NCBI GenBank assembly: GCA_977017575.1
Contig: CDRNVI010000056.1
Coordinates: 248,001 to 312,000 of the forward strand
Direction of reading: 5' to 3'
DNA length: 64,000 nt
Origin: Paramoeba atlantica
Lineage: Eukaryota > Discosea
The notes below the pieces were generated by a model. That model was given only the letters and a program-made list of their open reading frames with translations. It was not told where the DNA came from and made no database searches. A program made the translations under genes and the position numbers. How positions within the stretch are numbered: the first letter of the stretch is position 1; each line of letters opens with the position of its first letter. Shown here piece by piece: positions 50,056 through 60,394 of this stretch.

Positions 50056-52761
50056 ATGTCTTGCTTCCTTTCTGTGGCATTTCTTTCTCTCTTCCTATCC
50101 CTCTTCTCCCCACCTACGAAAACGGTGACCGGTCTCCAGCACGCGTCCCTTCAACTCCAATCGGATTCCACCCCCTTTTCCATTTCTTCCGATTTCGCCT
50201 CTTTGTTTTTGCGCTCGGACGATCCCCCCCTATCCAACCCTTGTCGGGAAAAGACGAACCCTCACCATCCACAGCTCTCCCCCGTGAGCCGCTTCCCCCT
50301 TGTATTTCCTCTTTACCCGCTCTGTTCTCGAGGGCTTACCATTTCCTGTTGTGAGGCACAGAATCCGGTCCCACGCGCTCCTCTCCCGGCTCCCTGGTAC
50401 CAAACCCTTTTTGAGTTTCTCCAGCACGCCTGGAACGCGCTTCAAAGATTTTGGTGCGCCTTCACCCCCTTAACGGATCCCCGTCTTGATCTAAAAAACG
50501 AAGTTGTGGAGAACGCCTTACGTGAAAGGGACGCAAGAATACAAAAGGGGGAGCTGAAAAAGGAGGGGGAAGCCCAACAAAGGGTGCTGTCATCCTTTGC
50601 GGGGACTTCCCTGTCCTCCTCTTCCTCTTTTTCTTTGATGAAAGAAGCCCAAGGGGAAAGGAATAAAAAGGGGCACCCAGGAGAACCCTTTTCCGTTGTT
50701 TCTCCTCGGGGTCGCTCCTCCCATGGGGCATCAGAAGGAAATAGGAATTCCAACGGTTTGAGGGCTTCGCATAAGGAGATCGGATCTCCGGGATCTTTTT
50801 CAGCGATTCCGGAGTCTTCGAATTTGCGTGGTGAATCTTCCGTACGTTCCACAAAATCTTCAGAATCCTTTCCGGACACGTCTTTATCGAGGGCGGTGGA
50901 ATCTTCAGCATCGGGTACAGTCCAAATTTCATCACATCCAACCCAATCTTCATCAATTTCTGCCCAATCTTTATCAAATCCATCCCCTTCTTCATCAATT
51001 TCTGCCCCTTCTTCATCAAATCCAGCCCCTTCTTCATCAAATCCAGCCCCTTCTTCATCAAATCCAGCCCCCTCCCCCCGGCGTCCCCCCCACCCCTCCC
51101 CCTCCCCCCTCTCCACCTTCTCCCTCCCCCGGGCCGCCCTCGCCGTGAACTTCTCCCGGCTCTCGTTTTGCAAAATCCCGGAGGTGCAAAGCCAAAAGCA
51201 CTTCGGGCCCCACACCGGGCTCACCAACGTGGAGCGCACCCGGCACTGCGTCGCCCACGCCTACGGCATGCGGGGGTATGCGCTCACCCAACGCATCGCC
51301 CCGGGCCCCTGGGAGGGGGTGGGGGCGGTGGCCCGGCGCGTGGTGCTGGGGTTCCACGCCGCGCGGAACCGACCGAACGGCCAGGCCTCCACCTTTTTCG
51401 AGCTGGAGCGGTGCGCCTGGTGCCGGGAGGGAGAGGGAGAACGAGAAAAAAAAGAGGGACCGGAGAGACCGGAGTACCCTGACGGCGTACTGCCGTGGTC
51501 CGGGCGAAAAGAAGCCGAGGAGGGACACGGTCCGCAGGGCCAGTGGGAGGAAAGGGTTCATTCGCACTCCCTTCCTGTGGAGGGGTTGTTACAAAAAGGG
51601 GAGACGGGGGAGAAACAACGTATCAAGATTCAACCCCGTACGTTGGATGATTTCCCCGCCGTCCATCGCGGGTGGAACGCCATGTGGCTCGCACTCGCGC
51701 CCAAGTTCCAGGAGACCTTGGTGGAGTGGCTCTTACCCGATAATGAACGAGAACTACCCCAACCCCACCCTTCCGGAACCCTCCGTACCCAGCTGGGGAG
51801 TAGTACCTCTTCCTCCTCCTCCTCCTCATCCCCCGGTTCCTCCCAGGACACCCATGTCGCCGTAAATTCATCCAACCCACCCCCAAAAAAAAAGGTTGCC
51901 CCCAAGCCCCTCGCCTCCCCCTTCATCCCCTCCATCCGCGAGATCCTCATCACGGGGCCCTGCATGGGGGGGGCGATCGCGACCCTCGCGGCGCTCCACC
52001 TGCACCACTGGCTCGGCTCCCCCGAGGCCCCCCCGGGGCTGGCCGAGCTGCGGGAGAAGATTGTGGTCTACACCTTCGGGAGCCCCCGGGTGGGGAACAA
52101 GGCCTTCGCGGGGCACTACAACCAGCGCCTCGGGGCGCGCACCTTCCGGGTCGTGAACGCGGGGGACGGCAAGGTGCGGCTCCCCCCGGCGTGCCTGGGC
52201 TACGCCCACACCGCCCACGAGGTGTTCTTCCCGAGGGAAGTGCCCGCGATGGGGGCCGGGGAGCCGTTCCCCCCGGAGCTCGCGCCGGTGTTTGGGCGGG
52301 ATTTGGAGCCCAGCCCGGGGAAGGGGGGTGGGGGGGAGCGGAGGGCGTTTTTAGCCGCCTCTTCGGTTTCCGCAACGTCGGGAAACGGTGTTGGATTACC
52401 CCCGGGGCGTGAAAGAAGGGCGTGGTTGAGACGGGGGGAGGGCATACACGACAACCGACGCGCTCTTCGGTGGGGGAGAGAAGAGGGGGACGTTTCTGCG
52501 TCTCCCACTTTTGCGCCATCTCCGATGGTGTCTGATCCCCAACCCACACTGTTTTCGCGTGCGGCTTCGTATCTTCGTCCGGGGAAAACAAACACGAGTG
52601 TAGCGCAAGAAGTATTTTTCGAAACCCCCGAGCTCGGGGCGAGTAATTCCATATGCACTGCACTGCCTCCGGTGAATGCACACACGTTTTACTTTGGTCG
52701 GCCCATTCTGTCCTGCTGGCCGTATGATGTGAAGGTCCAGGATACGGTGGGTTCTTGTTAA
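50056..52761 (+). CDS. Secreted lipase class 3 fold protein with Cys nucleophile position
   Basis: The protein has 901 aa with an ATG start. Residues 1-24 (MSCFLSVAFLSLFLSLFSPP) are a signal peptide. A disordered Ser/Pro region follows, with tandem SSSNPAP repeats near 310-340. The alpha/beta-hydrolase core of fungal-type lipases starts about 535 (AVHRGWNAMW) and continues with ILITGPCMGGAIATLAALHL, VVYTFGSPRVGNKAF, FRVVNAGDGKVRLPP and a C-terminal VNAHTFYFG. In lipase class 3 enzymes these hold the Ser (GHSLGG), Asp and His. Here Asp704 and His876 are kept, but the nucleophile elbow reads GPCMGG, with Cys636 for Ser and Pro for His. A long insert (about 730-865) separates Asp and His. Activity is uncertain; it may be a thiol enzyme or an inactive relative. 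It is the upstream neighbour of SEC63 on the same strand. Confidence 0.8.
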   Translation: MSCFLSVAFLSLFLSLFSPPTKTVTGLQHASLQLQSDSTPFSISSDFASLFLRSDDPPLSNPCREKTNPHHPQLSPVSRFPLVFPLYPLCSRGLTISCCEAQNPVPRAPLPAPWYQTLFEFLQHAWNALQRFWCAFTPLTDPRLDLKNEVVENALRERDARIQKGELKKEGEAQQRVLSSFAGTSLSSSSSFSLMKEAQGERNKKGHPGEPFSVVSPRGRSSHGASEGNRNSNGLRASHKEIGSPGSFSAIPESSNLRGESSVRSTKSSESFPDTSLSRAVESSASGTVQISSHPTQSSSISAQSLSNPSPSSSISAPSSSNPAPSSSNPAPSSSNPAPSPRRPPHPSPSPLSTFSLPRAALAVNFSRLSFCKIPEVQSQKHFGPHTGLTNVERTRHCVAHAYGMRGYALTQRIAPGPWEGVGAVARRVVLGFHAARNRPNGQASTFFELERCAWCREGEGEREKKEGPERPEYPDGVLPWSGRKEAEEGHGPQGQWEERVHSHSLPVEGLLQKGETGEKQRIKIQPRTLDDFPAVHRGWNAMWLALAPKFQETLVEWLLPDNERELPQPHPSGTLRTQLGSSTSSSSSSSSPGSSQDTHVAVNSSNPPPKKKVAPKPLASPFIPSIREILITGPCMGGAIATLAALHLHHWLGSPEAPPGLAELREKIVVYTFGSPRVGNKAFAGHYNQRLGARTFRVVNAGDGKVRLPPACLGYAHTAHEVFFPREVPAMGAGEPFPPELAPVFGRDLEPSPGKGGGGERRAFLAASSVSATSGNGVGLPPGRERRAWLRRGEGIHDNRRALRWGREEGDVSASPTFAPSPMVSDPQPTLFSRAASYLRPGKTNTSVAQEVFFETPELGASNSICTALPPVNAHTFYFGRPILSCWPYDVKVQDTVGSC

Positions 52762-53119
52762 GATGGGGTTAATGAAAGAGTATTTTCTTTTTAGTAAAGT
52801 TTTGTTGAATGGTATACAGATTACGTTTAAAATCCTGAAACAAACAATTGAAAGAGTAAGAAATGTATGGGCGACGTGCCTCCTGATTCAAGTCCTCGTA
52901 TATAACTTTAAGCTACCTTCCTCTTCCGGAACTCTTCCGGTACGCCAAACCCCTTAGTCCCGTATTCTTTTCATCGAAACCACTACACACGCGACAAAAC
53001 ACTTTCAACGATTTCTTTCTTTATTTATCCTTTTTTCCCTCCCTCTTCCCTCAAAACATCTTTTTTCCACCTCTCTCCCTTCCTTTTTTCTCACCTCCCC
53101 CTTTCCTTCTTCAAACAAA
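52762..53119 (+). promoter_or_regulatory. Intergenic/leader with long pyrimidine tract before SEC63
   Basis: About 358 bp separate the two co-oriented genes. CTTCCTCTTCCGGAACTCTT... ending CCCCTTAG at about 52955 looks like a polypyrimidine tract plus AG, as at a trans-splice acceptor. The 130 bp before the ATG is a further C/T-rich run without AG. The role is inferred only. Confidence 0.35.
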
Positions 53120-55498
53120 ATGGAGGACGACAAATTCCCCACCTTCTTCTTCGGCGTCATGAGCGCCATCCTCCTCGTCACCGTGGCTCTCCCCCTCACC
53201 TGGGGCACCCTGTGCCATCTGAGCCACAAACTTGCCCCCTTCCTGCCCTCTCTTTTTGAAACCACAGAGCGCGACAAAAAGGTCTCTGGAACCCCCTGGA
53301 AACCGCAGCTTTCAAAAAAGAATGCCAGCGCCTCTTTCTCTCCCTCTTCCCGATCCCCCAGTGTGGATACACAAAAAAAGGTCGAGAAAACAAATTTTTC
53401 GGAGTCTCCCAATCCAAATTCGACCTGTGAAAACACAATTTCACCATCTTTTCTATCGTCTCTACTTTCCCCATTCACTCCCCTTTACGCCAATATCCAT
53501 TTTTGGCTCTCCCACCCCTCCCATCTCTACGCCCACTACCGCATCCTACGCACCCACCCCTCTCTTCTCCGTAAAATTGTATTCCCCCGCGTCTCCTCCT
53601 TTTGCCTTCGGCCCAAAGTGTTTCTCCTTTTCCTTTGGGTTCTCTCAGTGTATCTTTTCGCCACACAAATTCCGAAAGCGGCCTCGTTTGAGGTTTTGGG
53701 GCTTAACCCCGCGACGGCTTCCATCGGGGAAATTAAAAATGCCTACCGCAGTTTAAGTTTTCGGTACCACCCGGATAAGGACCCGAGCCCGGAGGCCCGG
53801 GAGCGGTATGGGAAAATACGAAAAGCGTTTAAACGACTCACCGGGGCGAAACTTGCGGAAGATGGCACCCCGGTGGAGGATACGGAGGAACCCCTCGGGG
53901 TAGGGTTCGCGCTCCCGTTCTTTTTGCGTGACCCCGAGCATGAGGGACGGACGCTGGTGATTTTGCTGCTGTGTGCGTTTGGGATTCCGGCGGTTTTGCT
54001 GTATTTCTTTTTTATTCGCGAGAAAACGACCTATGGGGTGGTTTATGAGCGGCTGAAACAAATGGTGACCCTCGCGCGCGGGTTGCATGGGGAAATGGGG
54101 ATGCCGGAGAATCCGAAGGTCGCGGCGACGAAGCTGCATCAGGAGAATATTCAGAAATTGTTAAAACAGGCCGGGTTGTGGCAAAGTGGGATGGTCCCGG
54201 AGGTGGTGCATAACCTCCCGGATCTCGCCCGGCTGCATAAGTTGTGTTCGCATGCGAAAAATGCAACGGGGCGGATGCAGCAGGATGCGCTGTTTCGTCT
54301 GCAAAGTCTCGGGTTTGAAGATGACGCACTGCAGTCGTTGATACAAACGATATTAAGCGAGGAATGGGAGAAGCCGTGTGCGGCCGCAAAACCGCTGGAA
54401 AACATAGCCGCAGAGATCTCGCGAAATCCGCCAGATTATTTTCCCGTCTCAGAGGAACAATTTGAGGCCGCAAATTACTTTTTAGGCTTTGTCATGGAAC
54501 TAATGCCACCCGTGGTGAAACCGTTTGATTTACAAAACCGGTCTACGCGGTTGTTAAAGTTATATCGCGATAAAGAGTCATTGCTGCATAAATGTCACCA
54601 GTGGGCACAAAAAATGGAAAAAGATAAAAGGGAAAGAGAGAAGAATGAAAAGGGGGATAAGGGTTGTGAAGAGGAGAGATCAATGCTGTCCCAGGAAGCA
54701 AAATCACGTGAAAACGAAAAAACGCAATCCGAGTTTTCGAGTAAAAGTTCTCTGGGTGTCGATCCGACACTTTCGAGTGACTCACTGGGTGCAAATTCGT
54801 GTGATAAGCTGAAAGTGACCTCATCTTCCTGTTTAGAGGTCAACTCCGAAACGCACCCCCAAACCGGGAAACTTTTCTCCCCGCGCGAAGGCTCCGCCCT
54901 CCAGGAATCAAATCCTTTACATTCCACAAGCCGTACCTCTCTTTCTTCGGTCACCACATCTTCTTTACCTTCCGACCAAAACCGAATGTCCTCAAAAACC
55001 TCTTCTTCTCACACTTTCGATACCGCCCGTCCCACCGGGAGCCAAAGCGCTCCCTCCCCTGCTTTACGCCCTCCTCGACCCCATGCTGCCGAAAATCATG
55101 AAAATCTTCATGAATCCAAAACATTACAAAACGAAAACTCTCCACCATGTCTTCCCCCTTTCGCAAATCCCAAAATCTCTTCTCATCCCTCCAACCCCAC
55201 CCTCTCCCCTCCTTTATCCCTTTCTCTTCACAAAACAATACAAAACGGTGAAAACAAAAAATCTAATTTGTTTTATGAAACCCAAGAAAGGGAAAGAAAG
55301 GAAATTACGGTTTCTAAATCCCTCAGTCCGCAGTGGGTGGAGAAACTCCTCGCCCTCGATGAGGAGATCATGACGATGCACAACGATATGAATCGCAGTG
55401 CGATTGAGTATCTCAGCAGCGGTCACCACCGACGGATGAAAAAGTTCCAGAAATACAAGGAGGCGGAGCGTAGGAAGCTCGCTCCAGGGGGGCGGTAG
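53120..55498 (+). CDS. SEC63: Sec63-like ER translocon J-protein
   Basis: The protein has 792 aa with an ATG start and a single exon. A first transmembrane helix spans about residues 8-33 (FFFGVMSAILLVTVALPLTW), and a second about 168-187 (VFLLFLWVLSVYLFATQI). Then comes a luminal J domain at about 188-242 (SFEVLGLNPATASIGEIKNAYRSLSFRYHPDKDP) with the HPD triad at 217-219 that stimulates BiP/Kar2 ATPase. GVGFALPFF follows, the family's 'GIALP' turn, then a third helix at about 276-298 (LVILLLCAFGIPAVLLYFFF). This three-helix plus luminal J layout is that of Sec63, partner of Sec61/Sec62 in post-translational import. The cytosolic part (about 300-480) is helical, as in the Sec63/Brl domain start. 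The C-terminal 300 residues are Ser-rich, disordered and lineage-specific, ending basic (RRMKKFQKYKEAERRK). Canonical Brl features beyond 480 are not evident. Confidence 0.85.
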   Translation: MEDDKFPTFFFGVMSAILLVTVALPLTWGTLCHLSHKLAPFLPSLFETTERDKKVSGTPWKPQLSKKNASASFSPSSRSPSVDTQKKVEKTNFSESPNPNSTCENTISPSFLSSLLSPFTPLYANIHFWLSHPSHLYAHYRILRTHPSLLRKIVFPRVSSFCLRPKVFLLFLWVLSVYLFATQIPKAASFEVLGLNPATASIGEIKNAYRSLSFRYHPDKDPSPEARERYGKIRKAFKRLTGAKLAEDGTPVEDTEEPLGVGFALPFFLRDPEHEGRTLVILLLCAFGIPAVLLYFFFIREKTTYGVVYERLKQMVTLARGLHGEMGMPENPKVAATKLHQENIQKLLKQAGLWQSGMVPEVVHNLPDLARLHKLCSHAKNATGRMQQDALFRLQSLGFEDDALQSLIQTILSEEWEKPCAAAKPLENIAAEISRNPPDYFPVSEEQFEAANYFLGFVMELMPPVVKPFDLQNRSTRLLKLYRDKESLLHKCHQWAQKMEKDKREREKNEKGDKGCEEERSMLSQEAKSRENEKTQSEFSSKSSLGVDPTLSSDSLGANSCDKLKVTSSSCLEVNSETHPQTGKLFSPREGSALQESNPLHSTSRTSLSSVTTSSLPSDQNRMSSKTSSSHTFDTARPTGSQSAPSPALRPPRPHAAENHENLHESKTLQNENSPPCLPPFANPKISSHPSNPTLSPPLSLSLHKTIQNGENKKSNLFYETQERERKEITVSKSLSPQWVEKLLALDEEIMTMHNDMNRSAIEYLSSGHHRRMKKFQKYKEAERRKLAPGGR

Positions 55499-55643
55499 GG
55501 GAAGAGAGGAGGGGTTTGTATTTTTGGTATTTTCTTGTAAAGTAAAAAGGTCTTTTTTATGGGTTTGTGTTTTTTTAAAGGATAAAAAGTAAAATCCACA
55601 ATGTGAAAGTGTTGGTTGGTTTGTTTTTTTAGCAAACTGAAAC

Positions 55644-57756
55644 TCATATTGCGGGTGGGTGGGTTTTTTTGATTTTGATTTTTCTTTCCATAGAAACTTG
55701 TATTCTACACCTACGATGAGTATGTGCTTTTGAGGAACACTTGAAAACTTCCCACCACTTGAGCTCAGTAGTGCGACAAGAAGGATTCCATTCATAGTCA
55801 CTGCAATTCAGGTAAGAGCTCCATTCATTCTCAGTGATAAATGTTGGATTGCCGCTGCGAAATAAATCATTCGCTCGATCCACGGATATCAGTAGAATGC
55901 CTGACTTTTTCGCCCGCAATGTTATAAAATCTGGGGCAAACCACATTATGTCCTCCCAAAATTTCATGTTGTGCTTGTTGTTTAGACGCGAAAGATGGTG
56001 TTTCAATGCAACCTGGAGGGCTTCGCATCCAGCCTCCTCTTTGCTGATGCGAGTCAGCTTCTGAATCATAGGCCATACTGTTGTGGATGTGGGAGTCCCG
56101 TCCAAGTCAGAGAACCGTTGCAATGCATCATGCAAGGGGGCTAGCCGGGAACAGAATTCGCTTGCCGAAGACATAATGCTACGAACAGAGCACGTGCTTA
56201 TAAGTTCGGCACACTTCCTTACTGACTCACTGACACGTGGATTGCATAATTCTGCGTCTATGAACGCTGCAACAGTAGGCATTTGTACTTTGAGAAACTC
56301 TATGCATGTAAATTTGTCGTGACACCATCGTGTCACTCCTCCAAGTTTCGGTACCGTAACTCCGGAAACTTCTTTTGCGTTACGAAGATCCTGGACAACT
56401 TTAGGGCCCATGGAAAAAAGTACCTGAGCACACTTCTCAATGTCTCTTGGGAAGCTTGCAAGCTCTTCTATAATGGTTGGTGCGCTGTCTGGACACAGTT
56501 TGTCTAAAACCCGCAATGACGCTAACAGATCATCTAGCAGTTCGATCCGGTCTCCCTCGTCCAACTTATTTGACTGAACGGCGCCATACCATTGAACGAA
56601 ATACTGCTCTGCGTCTCTCGTTTTGGCCTCAAAGCCTCCAAGAAGTACATCTAAAGCAACTCCACGGTATCGTTCCTTCTTCGCAGTCACCTTTTCCGCA
56701 CCGTAAAAACTTTGTCGAAAATACTTCTTGAAGTTAAACAGAGGCGTGTTTTCGTATTTTTTCATACTGTCGCGTGCAACGTTATTCAGAAAATGACCAA
56801 TGCACGAGAGCAGGGCAACAGATGGTAGCTTATTCAGTATCGCGTTATTGAAGTCCCCCCAATTGTTCTCTCATATGGGACGAATGCGGTCGAATATGCG
56901 TTTCATTTCTTCTTCGGCTTCATCCCGTGCAACGTGATTAACCGCGCATCCGTCCACCATCATATAACGCAGTTTGCCCAGCAAATGCACCCCTATTATG
57001 GAACTCAGCGTCTCAACCAGAATTTCGGCTGATTCCTTCCCTTTGAAGGCTTTGCGTCTAGGATGATACATTGGGGGGAGAAGGTAATCACTGTGGGCGA
57101 CATATAGAACACCCACCAAGACATGTTCGCTCAAAACTTTGTCGATTCCCGCGTCCACAGCAATCCCAAAAAAGGGCTCTTGTGTAATATCGTTTACAAT
57201 CTTACTCCATATTTCTTCCGCCATATCCTTTTCCCACTTGCGCATCAACTTGTGGTTCTTAGTGAGCAGAGAAAGAACTTCACCCTGCGTTGCACCTACA
57301 GAGCGTAATTCCTCGTACTCGTAAATAAGAGAGTGGGCGGCCTTGCACGAGAGGTTGGTCTGTGAAACCAGGAATACACTTTTGCACAAATGTTTGAACG
57401 GACCGAGTTGGATGATCCTCCCCTTCTTTTACGTCTTTATGAGCTTCATCACGAGGACGATCACACCCGGTGCACACGTGCCTGATGTGGTGATAATAGT
57501 GGTTGTTATACGCCGAATGGCCCACCCACGGACATTCGATGCATTTTGAATGAGTCCGTTGACCCATGGAGTTAACGTGGTGGGGACGGGGATGACGTGA
57601 CTCATACTCTCGGCAATCTTTGTTCCGCAGCTCTTCGTCCTTAGTCTTACCTGCTGGGGCATCCTTCCCAAAACAACGTTCACGCAGGAATTTAGCACGT
57701 ATCCGAGGATACTGCATAGGGTCACACTCCCTCTTTTGTGTGCGTAATTTTTCCAC
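55644..57756 (-). pseudogene. hAT-like transposase, fullest copy (three reading frames)
   Basis: From 5' on the minus strand: ORF 57280-57756 has a Cys/His N-terminus (CIECPWVGH...NHYYHHIRHVCTGC), likely a BED-type zinc finger. ORF 56871-57389 has FFGIAVDAGIDKVLSEH (first Asp) and YMMVDGCAVNHVARDE (second Asp region) of the RNase H-like fold. ORF 55644-56765 has PKLGGVTRWCHDKFTC and the C-terminal region with HNMKFWEDIMWF and EWSSYLNCSDYEWNP. ORFs overlap or adjoin in different frames, with a TGA-containing gap at 56766-56870. Relatives are at 7170-8240 and 14645-14925. hAT assignment rests on the order of BED, D, D and TRW blocks; there is no RW-dimerisation match I can be sure of. Confidence 0.65.
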
Positions 57757-58390
57757 TGCCTGGGAAGGAGGCCGCCTCCAGTGCCTGATGCAGATCAGAT
57801 TTGAGCCTTCGCCTCTGCGCTACAGGGACGTATTTTGATACGGTGGATGCACCTTCAACGGACTGACTCTGAGAAAACGCAGTCTCGTTTACTAGAGTAT
57901 CATTAGGGTTTGCAGGAGCAGGGCTTGCAGAAATAACCCTCACACTTTGCAGCGAAGGAGGCGGAGAGGAAGGACGCTTGACTCGAACATTCGGAGGTAG
58001 TGTCGGCCATTTCCGGGAAGGACGTAACGGAGCCTCCGAAAGGGAAGATGTCTCAGGGGGGGGGTTGTCTTTCGGTGGAAGGTTGCTTCTTTGGCCGCAT
58101 AGAGAAAAATGGAGTTGTGAAAGTGAGGTAACTGTAGTATACTTAAATTTAGAAAGATAATTTCAGGCTAAATCCTAATCACTCGATCAAAAAATTAATG
58201 ACTGCTATCTAGTTAAAAAAAATTCTAAGTCTCTACGTAGAATTCTACGTAGAACGCGTAGAATTCTACGTAGACTACCAACTATGTATAAAGGTGAATT
58301 ATGCAATATAAAGGTGAATTATGCAATATAAAGGTGCATCTTAGTATGCAATATGTGTAAGTGGCCACTTTTTATGCCAGTGGGCCCTGG
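57757..58390. other. 5' side of the hAT-like element and palindromes
   Basis: 58228-58276 contains a perfect 20-bp palindrome CTACGTAGAATTCTACGTAG and a second half-copy. 58284-58345 is a tandem of ATATAAAGGTGAATTATGCA. No gene. Confidence 0.5.
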
Positions 58391-58565
58391 AGCGCGCGGG
58401 TCGCCAAAAAATATAATTCTGTGGGCGACGCTCACAGTTGGGCCTTGCTCGCAAATGGGGGCTTTTGCCTCCAGAAGGCTTCGCTCACAGTCAGGCCTTG
58501 CCTCCAGACACGTAAACTAGGTGTCATTGTCGTGGGCTACGCTCACAGTTGGGTCTTAGGTGACA
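58388..58565 (+). repeat. Dispersed repeat with CGCTCACAGTTGGGCCTTGC units
   Basis: GCGCGCGGGTCGCCAAAAAA through TATAATTCTGT and GCTCACAGTTGGGCCTTGCT recurs at 62411-62485. The second half of this copy contains three degenerate CTCACAGTNGGNCNT units. Each member lies within about 450 bp upstream of a tRNA gene (Leu and Ile). Confidence 0.6.
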
Positions 58566-58991
58566 AAGCGTAGGAAAATGCACAACTCTGCGAAAGGGTC
58601 AGACGATGGTAATGTAGTGTCATGGAAAAGTGCTCATCCAAAGTACCATGTGTAGAGTACTATGTGTAGAGGTCGTTTCGATGAGTACTTTTTTTCGGAA
58701 AACTAAACATGCGTTTCGATGTGCACTCATCCAAACTACTACAACCCCGGAATTTGAAATCGCATCACGTGGCAGAGCGCAATGAAAGCAGAAACCGACG
58801 TGAATACCAGTTATGGGGCGAATGATCTTACTACTGCGCTGAAAAAAAATCTCTCGTCTGTTTTTGGGAACTTTTCTTCACCTGTTTTGATGACTCGTGC
58901 GAACTATCATTCTGCCAGAATTTTCGCCTTAGCCAGAAAGCACAAAAATCGTGTCAAATCATCTTCAGGATTCGTCCTCGCGGCCACGCCT

Positions 58992-58998
58992 GGCGAGA

Positions 58999-59038
<40 letters not shown>

Positions 59039-59074
59039 ACACTGTGGGCGTGGGTTCAAACCCCACTCTCGTCA
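58992..59074 (+). tRNA. trnL-UAG: tRNA-Leu (anticodon TAG)
   Basis: 83 nt class II tRNA with 7-bp acceptor stem (GGCGAGA/TCTCGTC, one G-T). The A box is GGCCGAGTGGTC, the anticodon loop TTTAGGC in stem CCAGA/TCTGG, then a long variable arm and a B box GGTTCAAACC. A TTTT terminator follows immediately at 59075. No intron. Confidence 0.95.
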
Positions 59075-59078
59075 TTTT

Positions 59079-59638
59079 CCGAAAGATTGTCCTCCTCACC
59101 TCGCAAAGATGAAATGCGTAGGGAGAGCATGAGAAGCATTCATGCAGGGCAAAGCGTGAAAGTGTCGGTCGTTACGCGCATGGCCCTAAGTTGGGCGATG
59201 TGGAAAGTTGGGCAATGTAAGTTGGGCGATGTAGTTTGAATGAGTACTCCAAATTCCAAAGGAAATTTTCAGTCCAGAGGATTTTAATCCAAAGGAACTT
59301 TTAGTTTACTGTAAGTACTCATCGAAGCTACCTCTGCCTATGGTTTCAAGTTTTATCCAGCGCGTTCCCCTTGCGAACTTCGCATTGCTGCTTTGAATGT
59401 GTTTAATCATGCACTTATCCTGCAGAGATTTTGCCTCACAGAGTCCTTACCCGCACACGACGGGTGGATCACGTGAGGATTTGCCCTCGCTGGAGGAGAA
59501 TGGGTGCAGAGAGCTGGGGTCCCAGGTTGCAGAGAGCTCGGTTATCTTGTGCAGGTGCAGAGAGCCGGATGCGTAATCCCCATATTACAGTTTCGGGGGC
59601 AATCCGGGTGCAGAGAGCTGCGACAGAGCCGAAGGGTC
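59079..59638. other. Intergenic with short GGTGCAGAGAGC repeats
   Basis: GGTGCAGAGAGC-type words recur four times at 59501-59620 and GTTGGGCGATGT-type words twice at 59192-59232. No gene. Confidence 0.45.
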
Positions 59639-60328
59639 AAAGTATAGGAATATTGCATAAGTATAGGAATATTGCATAAGTATAGGAATATTGCATAAGT
59701 ATAGGAATATTGCATAACTCTATTTTTGACCCCCCACCCCTTAATATGAGTTTGTTGATTTCGGTAGACAATTATAACCCGTGTATAGATCTGCGATTAC
59801 ACTGTCGGGAAACCACCTATTTTTTGTAATTTGAAACAAATTTTTACAAAGTCAAGGGTGGTATATTTCTCGAAAATATACGATTTTTTTTATTTGTTAC
59901 GTGCCTCATAGACTTGTATCCCCGGGAAAATGGAATACCGAACATATGGGCGCTATAACGTACCCCAATCTGTCACTTTGAACTACTTTTACTTCGAATG
60001 AAGACTTCACATATTAGGGGTGACCCTTCTAAAATGCCCTAAAATGGCCACTTTTCGTGGATTTTGCTTAAAAAAGCCCATTTCCACCTGTTTTTGGCTA
60101 CTTTGGCGGGGTCACCCCCTATATGCAACTTTTCCATTTTTAGAAAATGTGATGTGCGTATATACTTTGGAGTCTCATCTACAAGGAAAAGGATTTGTAA
60201 GATCCAATACAGGTGGGATCTTGCCAGGAGAAATTTTTCAAAAGTTAAAAAAAAATTAGAGGGGCTCTGCAATATTCCTATACTTATGCAATATTCCTAT
60301 ACTTATGCAATATTCCTATACTTCGGAA
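59639..60328. mobile_element. Inverted-terminal array element (19-bp AGTATAGGAATATTGCATA units)
   Basis: Four tandem copies of AGTATAGGAATATTGCATA (59640-59717) are mirrored by three inverted copies (60270-60326), enclosing about 550 bp without transposase sequence. The same 19-mer occurs eight times in a row at 63608-63755. Confidence 0.6.
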
Positions 60329-60394
60329 CAGCACATTCACATGCATAAAGTTTTAAGGCACCGATTTCAACTTTTGCCAAAAGTTGGTGATGGG

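Noticed and set aside
50442-51239. Long minus-strand ORFs opposite the lipase-like and Ser-rich genes
   Set aside because: They mirror GC-rich or Ser-repeat codons (poly-Glu/Asp from poly-Ser, Arg/Pro-rich from GC runs) and carry no motif.
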